A stretch of 13,579 bases of DNA, from positions 9,266-22,844 of the forward strand of contig CAJTUQ010000009.1 of the NCBI GenBank assembly GCA_910579335.1, read 5' to 3'. Under the pieces are notes generated by a model that did not search any database, was not told the DNA's origin, and worked only from the letters and a program-made list of their open reading frames with translations. This document shows, piece by piece, positions 7,024 through 13,579 of the stretch. Both the position numbers and the translations under genes were made by a program. This DNA is from an uncultured Dorea sp. Lineage in GTDB: Bacteria > Bacillota > Clostridia > Lachnospirales > Lachnospiraceae. The first letter of the stretch is position 1. Each line of letters starts with the position of its first letter.

Positions 7024-7096
7024 CCACAACATTTTGCTTTTGGATACCTTGAGCCTGCACTCACTGCCGGGAAATGACCGTATCCTTACAATAAAC

Positions 7097-7125
7097 TTGC
7101 CAACACAATCTCTATCTGTTAAAAT
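7097..7125 (+). promoter_or_regulatory. Sigma-A type promoter for yqeY
   Basis: TTGCCA and TAAAAT are separated by exactly 17 bases. The predicted start near 7132 leaves a leader of about 100 bases, unusually long and structured, before the yqeY ATG at 7236. Confidence 0.75.
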
Positions 7126-7161
7126 GTGAACCGTAAATGATATTAAATATTTCTGCCTTTA

Positions 7162-7205
7162 CCGGGCGGGCGGATGCGCATCCAAATACATCCCCGGCCG
7201 CCGGG
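7162..7205 (+). promoter_or_regulatory. Long GC-rich imperfect hairpin in the yqeY leader
   Basis: The segment CCGGGCGGGCGG (7162-7173) can pair with 7194-7205 at 10 of 12 positions. Alternatively, inner arms GGATG (7172-7176) and CATCC (7189-7193) extend the helix. Smaller competing hairpins are also possible: the palindrome GGATGCGCATCC at 7172-7183, and CCCGG/CCGGG at 7193-7205. No T-run follows. Mutually exclusive folds in a long leader suggest a possible regulatory RNA, but no known riboswitch was recognised. Confidence 0.4.
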
Positions 7206-7235
7206 ACAGAAAATCTCAGGATGGAGGAATGAAAC

Positions 7236-7682
7236 ATGGGCAAAATTGACGAAGTAAGAGCCGACATGGTCAAGGCTATGAAAGCTGGTGACAAAGGAAG
7301 AAAAGATACCTTGTCACTCTTATTATCCGCACTTAAAAATAAAGCAATCGATAAAAGAGAAGATTTAACTCCCGAAGAGGAAACGCAGGTCATCTTAAAA
7401 GAAATCAAACAAGTAAAGGAAACTCTGGACATGACTCCCGCAGACAGGGAGGATATTATAAAAGAATGTACGGAACGTCTGAATGTGCTGAATGGCTATG
7501 CGCCTAAGATGATGGATGAGACCGAGATTCGCGGGGTCATTAAGGACGTTCTTAAGGAGGCCGGCATTGATACGCCGACCGCAAAGGATAAGGGGAAAAT
7601 TATGAAAGTCCTTATGCCAAAGGTAAAGGGAAAAGCCGACGGGAAGCTGGTAAATGATATATTTACTTCATTTTTGCAGTAA
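7236..7682 (+). CDS. yqeY: GatB/YqeY domain protein
   Basis: This 148-residue, helix-rich, lysine- and glutamate-rich protein matches the stand-alone YqeY family. The family resembles the C-terminal tRNA-binding domain of GatB, part of the Glu-tRNA(Gln)/Asp-tRNA(Asn) amidotransferase. Typical stretches are visible: the N-terminal helix with KAMKAGDKGRKDTLSLLLSA, then LTPEEETQVILKEIKQ, then YAPKMMDETEI, and the C-terminal MKVLMPKVKGKADGKLVND. Its biological role is not firmly established; it probably binds tRNA. The ATG at 7236 has GGAGGA about 8 bases upstream. It is a single-gene unit with its own promoter and terminator, the only plus-strand gene in the left 12.9 kb, lying between two minus-strand operons. 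Confidence 0.92.
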   Translation: MGKIDEVRADMVKAMKAGDKGRKDTLSLLLSALKNKAIDKREDLTPEEETQVILKEIKQVKETLDMTPADREDIIKECTERLNVLNGYAPKMMDETEIRGVIKDVLKEAGIDTPTAKDKGKIMKVLMPKVKGKADGKLVNDIFTSFLQ

Positions 7683-7685
7683 GTC

Positions 7686-7723
7686 AAAGGGGCAGCCGCT
7701 TTGTTTGCGGCCGCCCCTTTTCT
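7686..7723 (+). terminator. Rho-independent terminator of yqeY, possibly shared with prsA
   Basis: GGGGC-A-GCCGC and GCGGC-C-GCCCC form ten pairs with one A/C mismatch around a seven-base loop. AAA/TTT extends the base and the run TTTTCT follows. It begins 3 bases after the yqeY stop. On the minus strand the hairpin is followed only by TTTG, so it could stop prsA transcripts less efficiently. Confidence 0.88.
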
Positions 7724-7746
7724 ATGGTTTTGTATATTGCGTTCCG

Positions 7747-7827
7747 TTATTCTTCCGTCCCGTCGTCTTCTGCCTGGTCGTCGGTCTTTACTTCATCCGC
7801 ATACGGCTCTTTTTCCGCCTGCTTCAT
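7747..7827 (-). other. Acidic 26-codon open frame, probably the displaced C-terminal tail of PrsA
   Basis: Directly at the prsA stop an ATG overlaps the TGA (ATGA) and opens a frame ending at TAA 7747: MKQAEKEPYADEV followed by an acidic stretch ending DDGTEE. The composition, rich in E, D and K, is that of the rest of PrsA. The frame is also open upstream of the ATG (…QGVTM). Adding one G to the GG at about 7835-7836 would join PrsA smoothly as …IDFKGVTMKQAEK. It is therefore better explained as a frameshifted tail than as an independent gene. No separate ribosome binding site is needed if it is coupled, so a small overlapping gene is not excluded. Confidence 0.5.
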
Positions 7828-8816
7828 CGTGACTCCTTGAAATCTATCTTTTTCCACGCTTTTTTATTCACATCAACCTTCGCCTCTTCCAGCCATTTCT
7901 CCGTAACCTCTTCAAACAGCTCGTTTTCCCGTTGGGAAATAATTTCTTTCTTTTTCGATTCCGTGGCGTCCTTGTCCATAAGGCTGGTAACTCTGGCAAC
8001 ATAACAGCCGCCGTCCGTCTCAACCACGTCGGTCACTTCGCCTTTCTCAAGGGCGTCCGCCGCTTTGATTAAAGAAGCGTCCGGGAACTCCGTCTCGGAA
8101 TCAAAGGAAGCCTCCTTGGACTCTGTCCCCGCTCCTTCTGCAAGCTCTAAAAACTTCTTTTCATCCTTTTTCGCATCCTTTGCAAAATTTTCCGCCTTCT
8201 CTTTTACCGCTGCTTTCTCCGCATCTGTCATGTCGACGGAACCATCGTCCCCCTCTTTCTCATAAGAGAACAATACGTAATCCATCTTCTTCTGAGCAGC
8301 CTCCTCATCAGAGACGTCCGTATCCGCATCTTTTTGAATCTCCGTCCGCATCCGCTGATCTATCGCCATCAAGGTAAGCATCCGCTCAACCGCCTCCTTG
8401 CTGGACATAAGCTTTTCTTTATTTTCAAGGGAATTATCCTCGTCAAATTCCTTTGCCGCCTTTTGAACCACTTCTTTTTCAGCATCCGAAAGGGTGACGT
8501 CATAATCCTTCATATGCTGCTCCAGCACAAGCATCAGCTTCAATTCATCCTGGATAGAAGCTTTCACGGATTCCTCGTAAGTTTTTCCTTTGTCCGCCTC
8601 TGTCTTCCACATTTCGCCTTCTACATATGCCCCATAATAAGTCTCATACTGAGCCTGTATATATCTTGCATAAAAATTTGCCGCATCTGCCGTGAGCTTT
8701 GAATCATCCACCTTTAAAACAACTTCATTCGGACTTGCCGGAAGCAGGCTGCAGCCTGACAGTAAAGAGACGGCTGTCATCATCGCCGCGGCAATTATCA
8801 ATATCCTTTTCTTCAT
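7824..8816 (-). CDS. prsA: PrsA/SurA-type foldase lipoprotein (peptidylprolyl isomerase)
   Basis: This 330-residue protein is predicted to be exported and lipid-anchored, helping secreted proteins fold outside the membrane. The N-terminus has a lipoprotein signal (MKKRILIIAAAMMTAVSLLS, then GC) with lipobox LSGC and C22 as the lipidated residue. A SurA_N-like helical chaperone region covers about 30-165. A divergent parvulin-like domain covers about 175-300 (YVLFSYEKEG, then FLELAEGAGTES, then ALEKGEVTDVVETDGGCYV). The ATG at 8816 follows AGGAGG by 11 bases and has its own promoter. It lies downstream of mfd, as is common in Clostridia. The C-terminus DFKESR ends abruptly, and an open acidic frame continues in another phase (7747-7827), suggesting a recent or erroneous one-base deletion. 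Parvulin activity is not assured, because the catalytic residues are not obvious. Confidence 0.85.
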   Translation of the reverse strand: MKKRILIIAAAMMTAVSLLSGCSLLPASPNEVVLKVDDSKLTADAANFYARYIQAQYETYYGAYVEGEMWKTEADKGKTYEESVKASIQDELKLMLVLEQHMKDYDVTLSDAEKEVVQKAAKEFDEDNSLENKEKLMSSKEAVERMLTLMAIDQRMRTEIQKDADTDVSDEEAAQKKMDYVLFSYEKEGDDGSVDMTDAEKAAVKEKAENFAKDAKKDEKKFLELAEGAGTESKEASFDSETEFPDASLIKAADALEKGEVTDVVETDGGCYVARVTSLMDKDATESKKKEIISQRENELFEEVTEKWLEEAKVDVNKKAWKKIDFKESR

Positions 8817-8853
8817 ATTACACTAATCCTCCTTGGTAGCTGATAACTTATAT

Positions 8854-8882
8854 ATTATACATTCTTTCTAGCATTCTATCAA
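8854..8882 (-). promoter_or_regulatory. Sigma-A type promoter for prsA
   Basis: TTGATA, a 17-base spacer and a perfect TATAAT lie on the minus strand. The -35 box overlaps the last codons of mfd (TTG ATA GAA TGC TAG). It allows prsA expression independent of mfd. Confidence 0.8.
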
Positions 8883-11800
8883 TCCCTTTATCTCATTTAA
8901 CATATTTTTCACAACATCAATTGAGCTTTGCTGCGCTTCTTTTTTATTTTTGTTCAGCTTCCGGTAAACAAAACAAGGGGACTGCGTATCCGTCTTCAAC
9001 ACAAGCTCGCCCTTGTGACGATTTATCAGCTCTGGTATCCTTTCCGGGCACACCTTTGCCTTTTCAAACATCGTAAACGTATAGGTCTCCCCCTTCTGCT
9101 CAACTGCCGTTACATAGGCGCTATGCGCTCTCGCTTTCAGTTCCGCCACCAGAAGAAGCTTCTCCACCTTTTTCGGGATATCGCCGAACCTGTCTATCAG
9201 CTCCTCCGTCATGTCCTCCATCTCCTCCCCGGACTCTATCGCCGCTATCCGTTTGTATATATCAAGCTTTTGATACTCATTCGGAATATAACTGTCCGGT
9301 ATATACGCATCCACATTCAAATCAATCGTTGTGGCGTAATCTTCTTCTTGCGTCTCTCCCTTCAGGAAGCGCACCGCTTCGTTGAGCATCTTGCAGTAAA
9401 GGTCATACCCCACGGCTTCCATGTGCCCGTGCTGCTCCGCCCCCAGAAGGTTTCCGGCTCCGCGGATTTCCAAATCCCGCATGGCTATCTTGATGCCTGA
9501 GCCCAAATCGGTAAACTCCCGGATTGCAGCCAGACGTTTTTCCGCCACCTCTTTAAGAAGCTTATCTCTCCGGTACAAGAGGAAAGCATACGCCATCCGG
9601 CTGGAACGCCCGACGCGGCCCCGAAGCTGATAGAGCTGCGACAGTCCCAAACGGTCCGAATCGTGGATAATCATCGTATTGACATTGGAAATGTCAAGCC
9701 CTGTCTCAATAATAGTCGTGGATACCAGCACGTCAATCTCTCCATTGATAAAATCGTACATGATCCGTTCCAGTTCCCGCTCTTTCATCTGCCCGTGAGC
9801 AAAGGACACCGTAAGCTCCGGAACCAGTTTCTGGACATTTGCCGTAACTTCCGCAATATCCTCGACCCGGTTGTAAACGTAGTATACCTGCCCCTGTCTT
9901 GCACATTCCCTTTCTATCGCTTCCCGCACCATCTCATCGTTATACTCCATAACATATGTCTGAATCGGCAGCCGGTCATTCGGCGCCTCCTCCAATACGC
10001 TCATATCGCGGATTCCGATAAGGCTCATATGGAGAGTTCTCGGAATCGGCGTGGCGGTCAGCGTCAGCACGTCTACATTTTCCTTCATTTTTTTTATTTT
10101 TTCTTTGTGCTGCACCCCGAACCGCTGCTCCTCATCAATAATCAGAAGCCCTAAGTCTTTGAATTTCATATCATTTCCGAGTACTCTGTGCGTACCGATT
10201 ACAATATCCACAAGACCTCTTTTTAAATCTTCAATTGTCTTCTTCTGCTGGGCGGGCGTGCGGAATCTGCACATCAAATCCACCCGCACCGGGAAATCCT
10301 TCATTCTCTGTAAAAATGTATTGTAATGCTGCTGAGCCAGAATCGTGGTAGGCACCAGATAGACGACCTGCTTATCCTCCTGCACTGCTTTAAAGGCTGC
10401 GCGAATCGCTATCTCCGTCTTTCCGTACCCCACATCTCCGCAGATTAAGCGATCCATAATCTTTCTGCTCTGCATATCCCGCTTTACCGCTTCAATTGCA
10501 AGTGTCTGATCTTCCGTCTCTTCAAACGGAAACATTTCCTCAAACTCCCGCTGCCAAACGGTATCCTCACCGTACTGGTACCCTTCAGAATTTTCTCTCG
10601 CCGCATACAGCTCTACCAAGTCTTTTGCAATTTCTTTTACCGCTCCCCGCACCCGGCTTTTTGTTCTGTTCCACTCCTGTGTTCCAAGACTGTTAAGCCT
10701 CGGTTTCTTGGCGTCCGCATTGGCGTACTTTTGTATCAAATCAAGCTGCGTCGCAGGTATATAGAGGTTTCCGCCCTTTGCATAAGAAATCTTCATATAA
10801 TCTTTTGAGATTTTATCAACCTCTATTTTCTCTATCCCCTGATAGATTCCAAGCCCGTGGCTTTCATGCACTACGTAGTCGCCAGGCTTTAGCTCCGCAA
10901 AGCTCTGAATCTTCCTTCCCTCGTATATGCGCCGTTTCCTTTTCTTCTTAATCTTTCCGAAAATATCCGTCTCTGAAATGACGGTGAATTTAAGAAGCGG
11001 ATACTCATATCCTTCCGCCACATGGCCGTATACCGTCATAATCTCTCCCGGCTGAACCTCCCGCTCCATATCATCGCTGTAATAACTGCTCAGGTTATAA
11101 TCCCTTAAATCCTCTGCAAGCCGCTTCGCCCTTGTACGCGAACCGGACATGAGGATGACCCGGTATCCGTTTCTCTTAAGCCGCTTCAAATCCTGAGTGA
11201 GCATGTCAAAGCTGTTATTATAAGGATTCACACTCTTGCTCTGGAGACTGTACGTTCCCCGCACGTCAAAACCCTTGCAGCGCATCTCCAATGCCAGAAA
11301 CCCAATGCTGCTGTAAGTATTCATCTTCTGTACGATTTCATCCGCAGTATACAGACAGGCTTCCCCATCCGTCATCTCATATCCGCTCTCTATGCGCTTT
11401 TTCTGCGCCTCCATAAACTCCGCTTCCACTCCCTGCCCCTTTTCCAGCAGGCGCAGCGGTTCATCCAAAAACAATATCGTACGCTCTCTCTCGAAGTATT
11501 CCAGAAAGGATACTCCCCTTTCGCCCTCCTTCGGGAACTCTATCGCCGGGTAGATGACTGCCTCTGAAAGATTTTCCACCGACCTCTGGGACTCTGCGTC
11601 AAAGGTACGGATCGAATCGACCTCGTCCCCCCACAGCTCGATACGCACAGGCAGCTCCGCCGTAAGAGGATAGATGTCCAAAATCCCTCCCCTCACCGCA
11701 AACTGGCCGGGCGCCTCCACCTGTTCTTCCCTGTCATACCCGATTCCGGTAAGGCTGTATGCAAGCTCTTCCATGTCAACCGCACTATCCCCGGCAATCC

Positions 11801-12212
11801 GTATCACTCTCTCCTCAATCGTCTTTTTGGGAAGCAGCGAGTCCATAAATGCATCAAAGCTTGTAACGACCGTGACATTCTCTCTGGAAATAACCGCTTC
11901 CAGAACCTCCATCCGCTGCCTTACAAGCTCCTTGCTCCGAAGGTCCGCCTGATAAAAAAGCAGATCCTTTGCAGGATAGAGATACGTGTCACCGTCGAGA
12001 AAACGGTATTCCTCATAGACCTGCTTTGCCTTCGTCTCACTGGAACAGGCGATGACTCTGTATTTACAGCCATCGCTCAGCGCATACATCATATGTGTTT
12101 TCTGGGAATTTACACAGCCGCAGACACGTATCATCCCTGTCTTTTCTTTTCTTGTCTTATACAATTCCCCGAACTCTGCCAGTTCGTCAAGGGGACTTAT
12201 TAAGGCTTGCAT
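8868..12212 (-). CDS. mfd: Transcription-repair coupling factor Mfd
   Basis: Mfd is a DNA translocase that pushes RNA polymerase off at lesions and recruits UvrA. The 1114 residues carry, in order: a UvrB-like N-terminal module; a CarD-like RNA polymerase-interacting domain (ELKPGDYVVHESHGLGIYQG); the helicase core with Walker A GDVGYGKT near 591-598, DEEQ box near 692 and TATPIPRTL; motif VI QLRGRVGRS near 860-868; and a C-terminal TRCF domain. The length is slightly below B. subtilis Mfd (1177). The ATG at 12212 is chosen over GTG 12218 because GGAGGAGG stands 7 bases before the ATG but only 1 base before the GTG. The stop of pth lies 3 bases upstream, so the two are translationally coupled. 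No fin (yabK) gene lies between pth and mfd, unlike in Bacillus. Confidence 0.98.
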   Translation of the reverse strand: MQALISPLDELAEFGELYKTRKEKTGMIRVCGCVNSQKTHMMYALSDGCKYRVIACSSETKAKQVYEEYRFLDGDTYLYPAKDLLFYQADLRSKELVRQRMEVLEAVISRENVTVVTSFDAFMDSLLPKKTIEERVIRIAGDSAVDMEELAYSLTGIGYDREEQVEAPGQFAVRGGILDIYPLTAELPVRIELWGDEVDSIRTFDAESQRSVENLSEAVIYPAIEFPKEGERGVSFLEYFERERTILFLDEPLRLLEKGQGVEAEFMEAQKKRIESGYEMTDGEACLYTADEIVQKMNTYSSIGFLALEMRCKGFDVRGTYSLQSKSVNPYNNSFDMLTQDLKRLKRNGYRVILMSGSRTRAKRLAEDLRDYNLSSYYSDDMEREVQPGEIMTVYGHVAEGYEYPLLKFTVISETDIFGKIKKKRKRRIYEGRKIQSFAELKPGDYVVHESHGLGIYQGIEKIEVDKISKDYMKISYAKGGNLYIPATQLDLIQKYANADAKKPRLNSLGTQEWNRTKSRVRGAVKEIAKDLVELYAARENSEGYQYGEDTVWQREFEEMFPFEETEDQTLAIEAVKRDMQSRKIMDRLICGDVGYGKTEIAIRAAFKAVQEDKQVVYLVPTTILAQQHYNTFLQRMKDFPVRVDLMCRFRTPAQQKKTIEDLKRGLVDIVIGTHRVLGNDMKFKDLGLLIIDEEQRFGVQHKEKIKKMKENVDVLTLTATPIPRTLHMSLIGIRDMSVLEEAPNDRLPIQTYVMEYNDEMVREAIERECARQGQVYYVYNRVEDIAEVTANVQKLVPELTVSFAHGQMKERELERIMYDFINGEIDVLVSTTIIETGLDISNVNTMIIHDSDRLGLSQLYQLRGRVGRSSRMAYAFLLYRRDKLLKEVAEKRLAAIREFTDLGSGIKIAMRDLEIRGAGNLLGAEQHGHMEAVGYDLYCKMLNEAVRFLKGETQEEDYATTIDLNVDAYIPDSYIPNEYQKLDIYKRIAAIESGEEMEDMTEELIDRFGDIPKKVEKLLLVAELKARAHSAYVTAVEQKGETYTFTMFEKAKVCPERIPELINRHKGELVLKTDTQSPCFVYRKLNKNKKEAQQSSIDVVKNMLNEIKGLIEC

Positions 12213-12214
12213 CC

Positions 12215-12799
12215 TCACGCCTCCTCCGGCTTTACTTTTCGGTTATACTCATTCATGGCCGCATCTGTCTCGCCGTTTAAAATCATGACTGCCGCTTTGA
12301 CCGCCTTCTCATACCCTGCCTCCATCTGTTCTCTTTCTTCTTTTGAAAATCGGCTGAGCACATAATCGGCAAGGTCATACTTTTTTGGCTTCTCCCCCAC
12401 ACCGATTTTCATACGCAGAAACACATCCGTATCCAGGTGGGAGATGATATTCTTGATTCCGTTATGTCCTCCGGCACTCCCTTTCTTGCGTATCCGAAGC
12501 TGCCCCGTCCCTAAGCTTACGTCGTCATAGATTACAAGCAGCTCACTCTCTTTGTCAATCTTGTAATAATCTACAAGAGCTTTCACGCTCTCCCCGCTTA
12601 AGTTCATATAAGTCTGGGGTTTTACGAGAATCACTTTATTCCCTTCAATCATTCCTTTTCCTATGAAAGCGCGGCTTTTTCTTGTCTCCACTGTTATATT
12701 ATATTTGTCCGCCAGCAGATCTATCACATCAAATCCCACATTATGCCTTGTTCCCTCATACTGCAGCGTAGGGTTTCCAAGTCCTGCTATTATATACAT
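12215..12799 (-). CDS. pth: Peptidyl-tRNA hydrolase
   Basis: Pth cleaves the ester bond of peptidyl-tRNAs dropped from stalled ribosomes, releasing tRNA for reuse; it is cytoplasmic and essential in most bacteria. The 194 residues show the family signature GLGNP (N9), the catalytic histidine in TRHNVGFDV (H19), YMNLSGE (N66), YDDVSL (D92) and GSAGGHNGIK (N113), matching N10, H20, N68, D93 and N114 of the E. coli enzyme. The length is normal. The ATG at 12799 has AGGTGAG just upstream. It heads the pth-mfd unit from its own promoter and diverges from the plus-strand gene at 12951. Confidence 0.98.
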   Translation of the reverse strand: MYIIAGLGNPTLQYEGTRHNVGFDVIDLLADKYNITVETRKSRAFIGKGMIEGNKVILVKPQTYMNLSGESVKALVDYYKIDKESELLVIYDDVSLGTGQLRIRKKGSAGGHNGIKNIISHLDTDVFLRMKIGVGEKPKKYDLADYVLSRFSKEEREQMEAGYEKAVKAAVMILNGETDAAMNEYNRKVKPEEA

Positions 12800-12826
12800 T
12801 TTCTCACCTCATCTTTTCCCTTCTAC

Positions 12827-12855
12827 ATTCTACAGGAATGCGGCTGATTTGTCAC
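12827..12855 (-). promoter_or_regulatory. Sigma-A type promoter for pth-mfd
   Basis: GTGACA (5 of 6 to consensus), a 17-base spacer and TAGAAT lie on the minus strand, with a predicted start near 12820 and a leader of about 20 bases containing the ribosome binding site. Confidence 0.75.
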
Positions 12856-12950
12856 GCTCATTTCCCTTTAAAAACTTGTAATGCATAATTTCTGTGATTC
12901 TTTCATACATTATAAAGAACACAATAACGTACAATTACGAGGAGGACACT

Positions 12951-13385
12951 ATGAGTTCCAAAACTAAAATCGTTGTATTGCATATGAAAGAAATTGTATA
13001 TACTGCCATTTTCGCAGTTTTAGCAATAGTATTAATCATATTACTCGTATTTATGTTCCGTCCGAAAGAGCAGGAGACAAGTGCGGAGGCGGAAAAATAC
13101 GTGCCCGGCGTCTACACATCCACCGTCACCTTAAACAACACGGCTCTGGAAGTAGAAGTCACCGTAGACGAATCGCATATCAATTCTATCCGTTTCTCCA
13201 ACTTAGACGAAACTGTAACTACCATGTACCCGCTTATCCAGCCGACCATTGAAGACATAGCCGAACAGGTATATGAAAAGCAGTCTCTTGACAATATCGA
13301 ATATTCTGAGGAATATCCGTATACTTCCCAGATTCTTACCAGTGCCATAGACGAAGCTTTAGAAAAAGCCATAACTGCCGAGTAG
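12951..13385 (+). CDS. Membrane-anchored protein with degenerate FMN-binding-like domain
   Basis: This 144-residue protein has one N-terminal membrane anchor (about 14-36) followed by an outward-facing domain at about 51-140. The layout VPGVYTSTVTLNNTALEVEV, a short strand-turn-strand, then IEDIAEQVYEKQSLDNIEYS and YPYTSQILTSAIDEALEKA recalls the FMN-binding (NqrC/RnfG C-terminal-like) domain. However, the SGA(S/T)xT motif to which FMN is attached is replaced by SEEYPYTS (residues 119-126), so covalent flavin is not expected. The start at 12951 is chosen because AGGAGG precedes it by 6 bases; the frame is open to an ATG at 12894 that has no such site. It is monocistronic, with a terminator overlapping its end. 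Its promoter was not convincing; an AT-rich TATAAA at about 12911 is the best -10. The function is unknown and the fold assignment tentative. Confidence 0.8.
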   Translation: MSSKTKIVVLHMKEIVYTAIFAVLAIVLIILLVFMFRPKEQETSAEAEKYVPGVYTSTVTLNNTALEVEVTVDESHINSIRFSNLDETVTTMYPLIQPTIEDIAEQVYEKQSLDNIEYSEEYPYTSQILTSAIDEALEKAITAE

Positions 13386-13398
13386 GCAGCTATGGCTT
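13366..13398 (+). terminator. Bidirectional terminator between convergent genes
   Basis: AAGCCATA-a-CTGCC pairs with GGCAG-c-TATGGCTT (13 pairs, one mismatch) around the loop GAGTA. The stop codon of the upstream plus-strand gene lies at the loop edge. Read on the minus strand the hairpin is followed by TTTTTCT, a classic terminator for the right-edge gene. On the plus strand the trailing run (ATCTTTATC) is weaker. Confidence 0.8.
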
Positions 13399-13405
13399 AT
13401 CTTTA

Positions 13406-13579
13406 TCAGCCTTCCACAATCAAGTATTTTCCATTCGGAATCGCAAACACTTCCGATGCTTCTTCCAATTCTTCTGCAGTCATCCCTTCCACGTCCAGTC
13501 CTTCCTCTTCAAGAAACTGACGGACCTCTTCGATACTGTCCACGACTACTGCCATACAGTCTTCCAGAAAAGCCTCCGC
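13406..13579 (-). CDS. Unrecognised acidic protein, C-terminal part (5' end outside the window)
   Basis: A frame open from the right edge to TGA at 13406 (TGATAA double stop) encodes 57 residues ending EVFAIPNGKYLIVEG. It is rich in Glu and Val, with a helical stretch VVVDSIEEVRQFLEEEGLDV and a second EGMTAEELEEASEVF, and contains no membrane segment. A start at the internal methionine (residue 9 of this fragment, 13555) would give a 49-residue protein, but the only purine-rich site is too far upstream, so a longer gene entering from the right is favoured. I do not recognise the family. The minus-strand terminator at 13366-13398 lies just after it, supporting a genuine gene end. Confidence 0.65.
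   Translation of the reverse strand, partial: AEAFLEDCMAVVVDSIEEVRQFLEEEGLDVEGMTAEELEEASEVFAIPNGKYLIVEG

Noticed and set aside
6976..7032. Upstream extension of moxR to the ATG at 7032
   Set aside because: It would begin upstream of the predicted -10 element at 7018-7023, and the added residues do not resemble MoxR N-termini.
9663..10154. 163-codon plus-strand open frame and other plus-strand frames inside mfd
   Set aside because: They are antisense to conserved Mfd helicase motifs, with no ribosome sites or recognisable protein features.
12856..12950. Promoter for the plus-strand gene at 12951
   Set aside because: CATAAT and TATAAA candidates exist in this AT-rich stretch, but every -35 partner matches only 2-3 of 6 bases.
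1..13579. Mobile elements, CRISPR arrays, tRNA or rRNA genes
   Set aside because: No transposase or integrase motifs, regularly spaced repeats or tRNA-like folds were seen on reading both strands.

Overview
The window looks like chromosomal DNA from a spore-forming, low-to-mid GC member of the class Clostridia, most likely Lachnospiraceae. The grounds are a SCIFF ranthipeptide precursor with its radical SAM maturase (a Clostridia signature), SpoVT, strong AGGAGG-type ribosome binding sites, a PrsA-type lipoprotein and the pth-mfd-prsA order. I see no insertion sequence, phage gene, CRISPR array, rRNA or tRNA. No gene-free stretch exceeds 300 bases.

Layout. Nearly everything is on the minus strand, so it reads from right to left. 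At the right edge is the 3' end of an unrecognised acidic protein (13406-13579, minus). It converges, across a shared terminator, on a small plus-strand membrane-anchored protein with a degenerate FMN-binding-like fold (12951-13385). Divergent from that is a promoter driving pth-mfd (12799 down to 8868), then prsA with its own promoter (8816 down to 7824). prsA converges on the plus-strand yqeY gene (7236-7682) across a GC-rich terminator. yqeY is divergent from a minus-strand operon moxR - DUF58 - DUF4129 membrane protein - spoVT - TIGR04086/YrzE-like membrane protein (6975 down to 2572). Finally a very good promoter (2535-2563) drives scfA (47 aa SCIFF peptide) - scfB (maturase) - secD (770 down to the left edge).

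How the genes work together. scfA and scfB make a thioether-crosslinked ranthipeptide, and their neighbours (YrzE-like protein, SecD) belong to the conserved secDF translocase region. pth, mfd and prsA are housekeeping genes for peptidyl-tRNA recycling, transcription-coupled repair and extracytoplasmic folding. The MoxR/DUF58/DUF4129 set resembles the widespread MoxR-transglutaminase loci but has no transglutaminase gene here.

Most notable observations: (1) the secD frame at the left edge stops looking like SecD at about residue 228 and continues, in frame, as the N-terminal part of a rhamnulokinase, which points to an assembly chimera or a recombination joint; (2) prsA appears to lose an acidic C-terminal tail through a one-base frameshift; (3) the complete SCIFF system has two candidate RNA hairpins between precursor and maturase; (4) the FMN-binding-like protein lacks the flavinylation motif. 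I found no clearly unprecedented multi-gene system.
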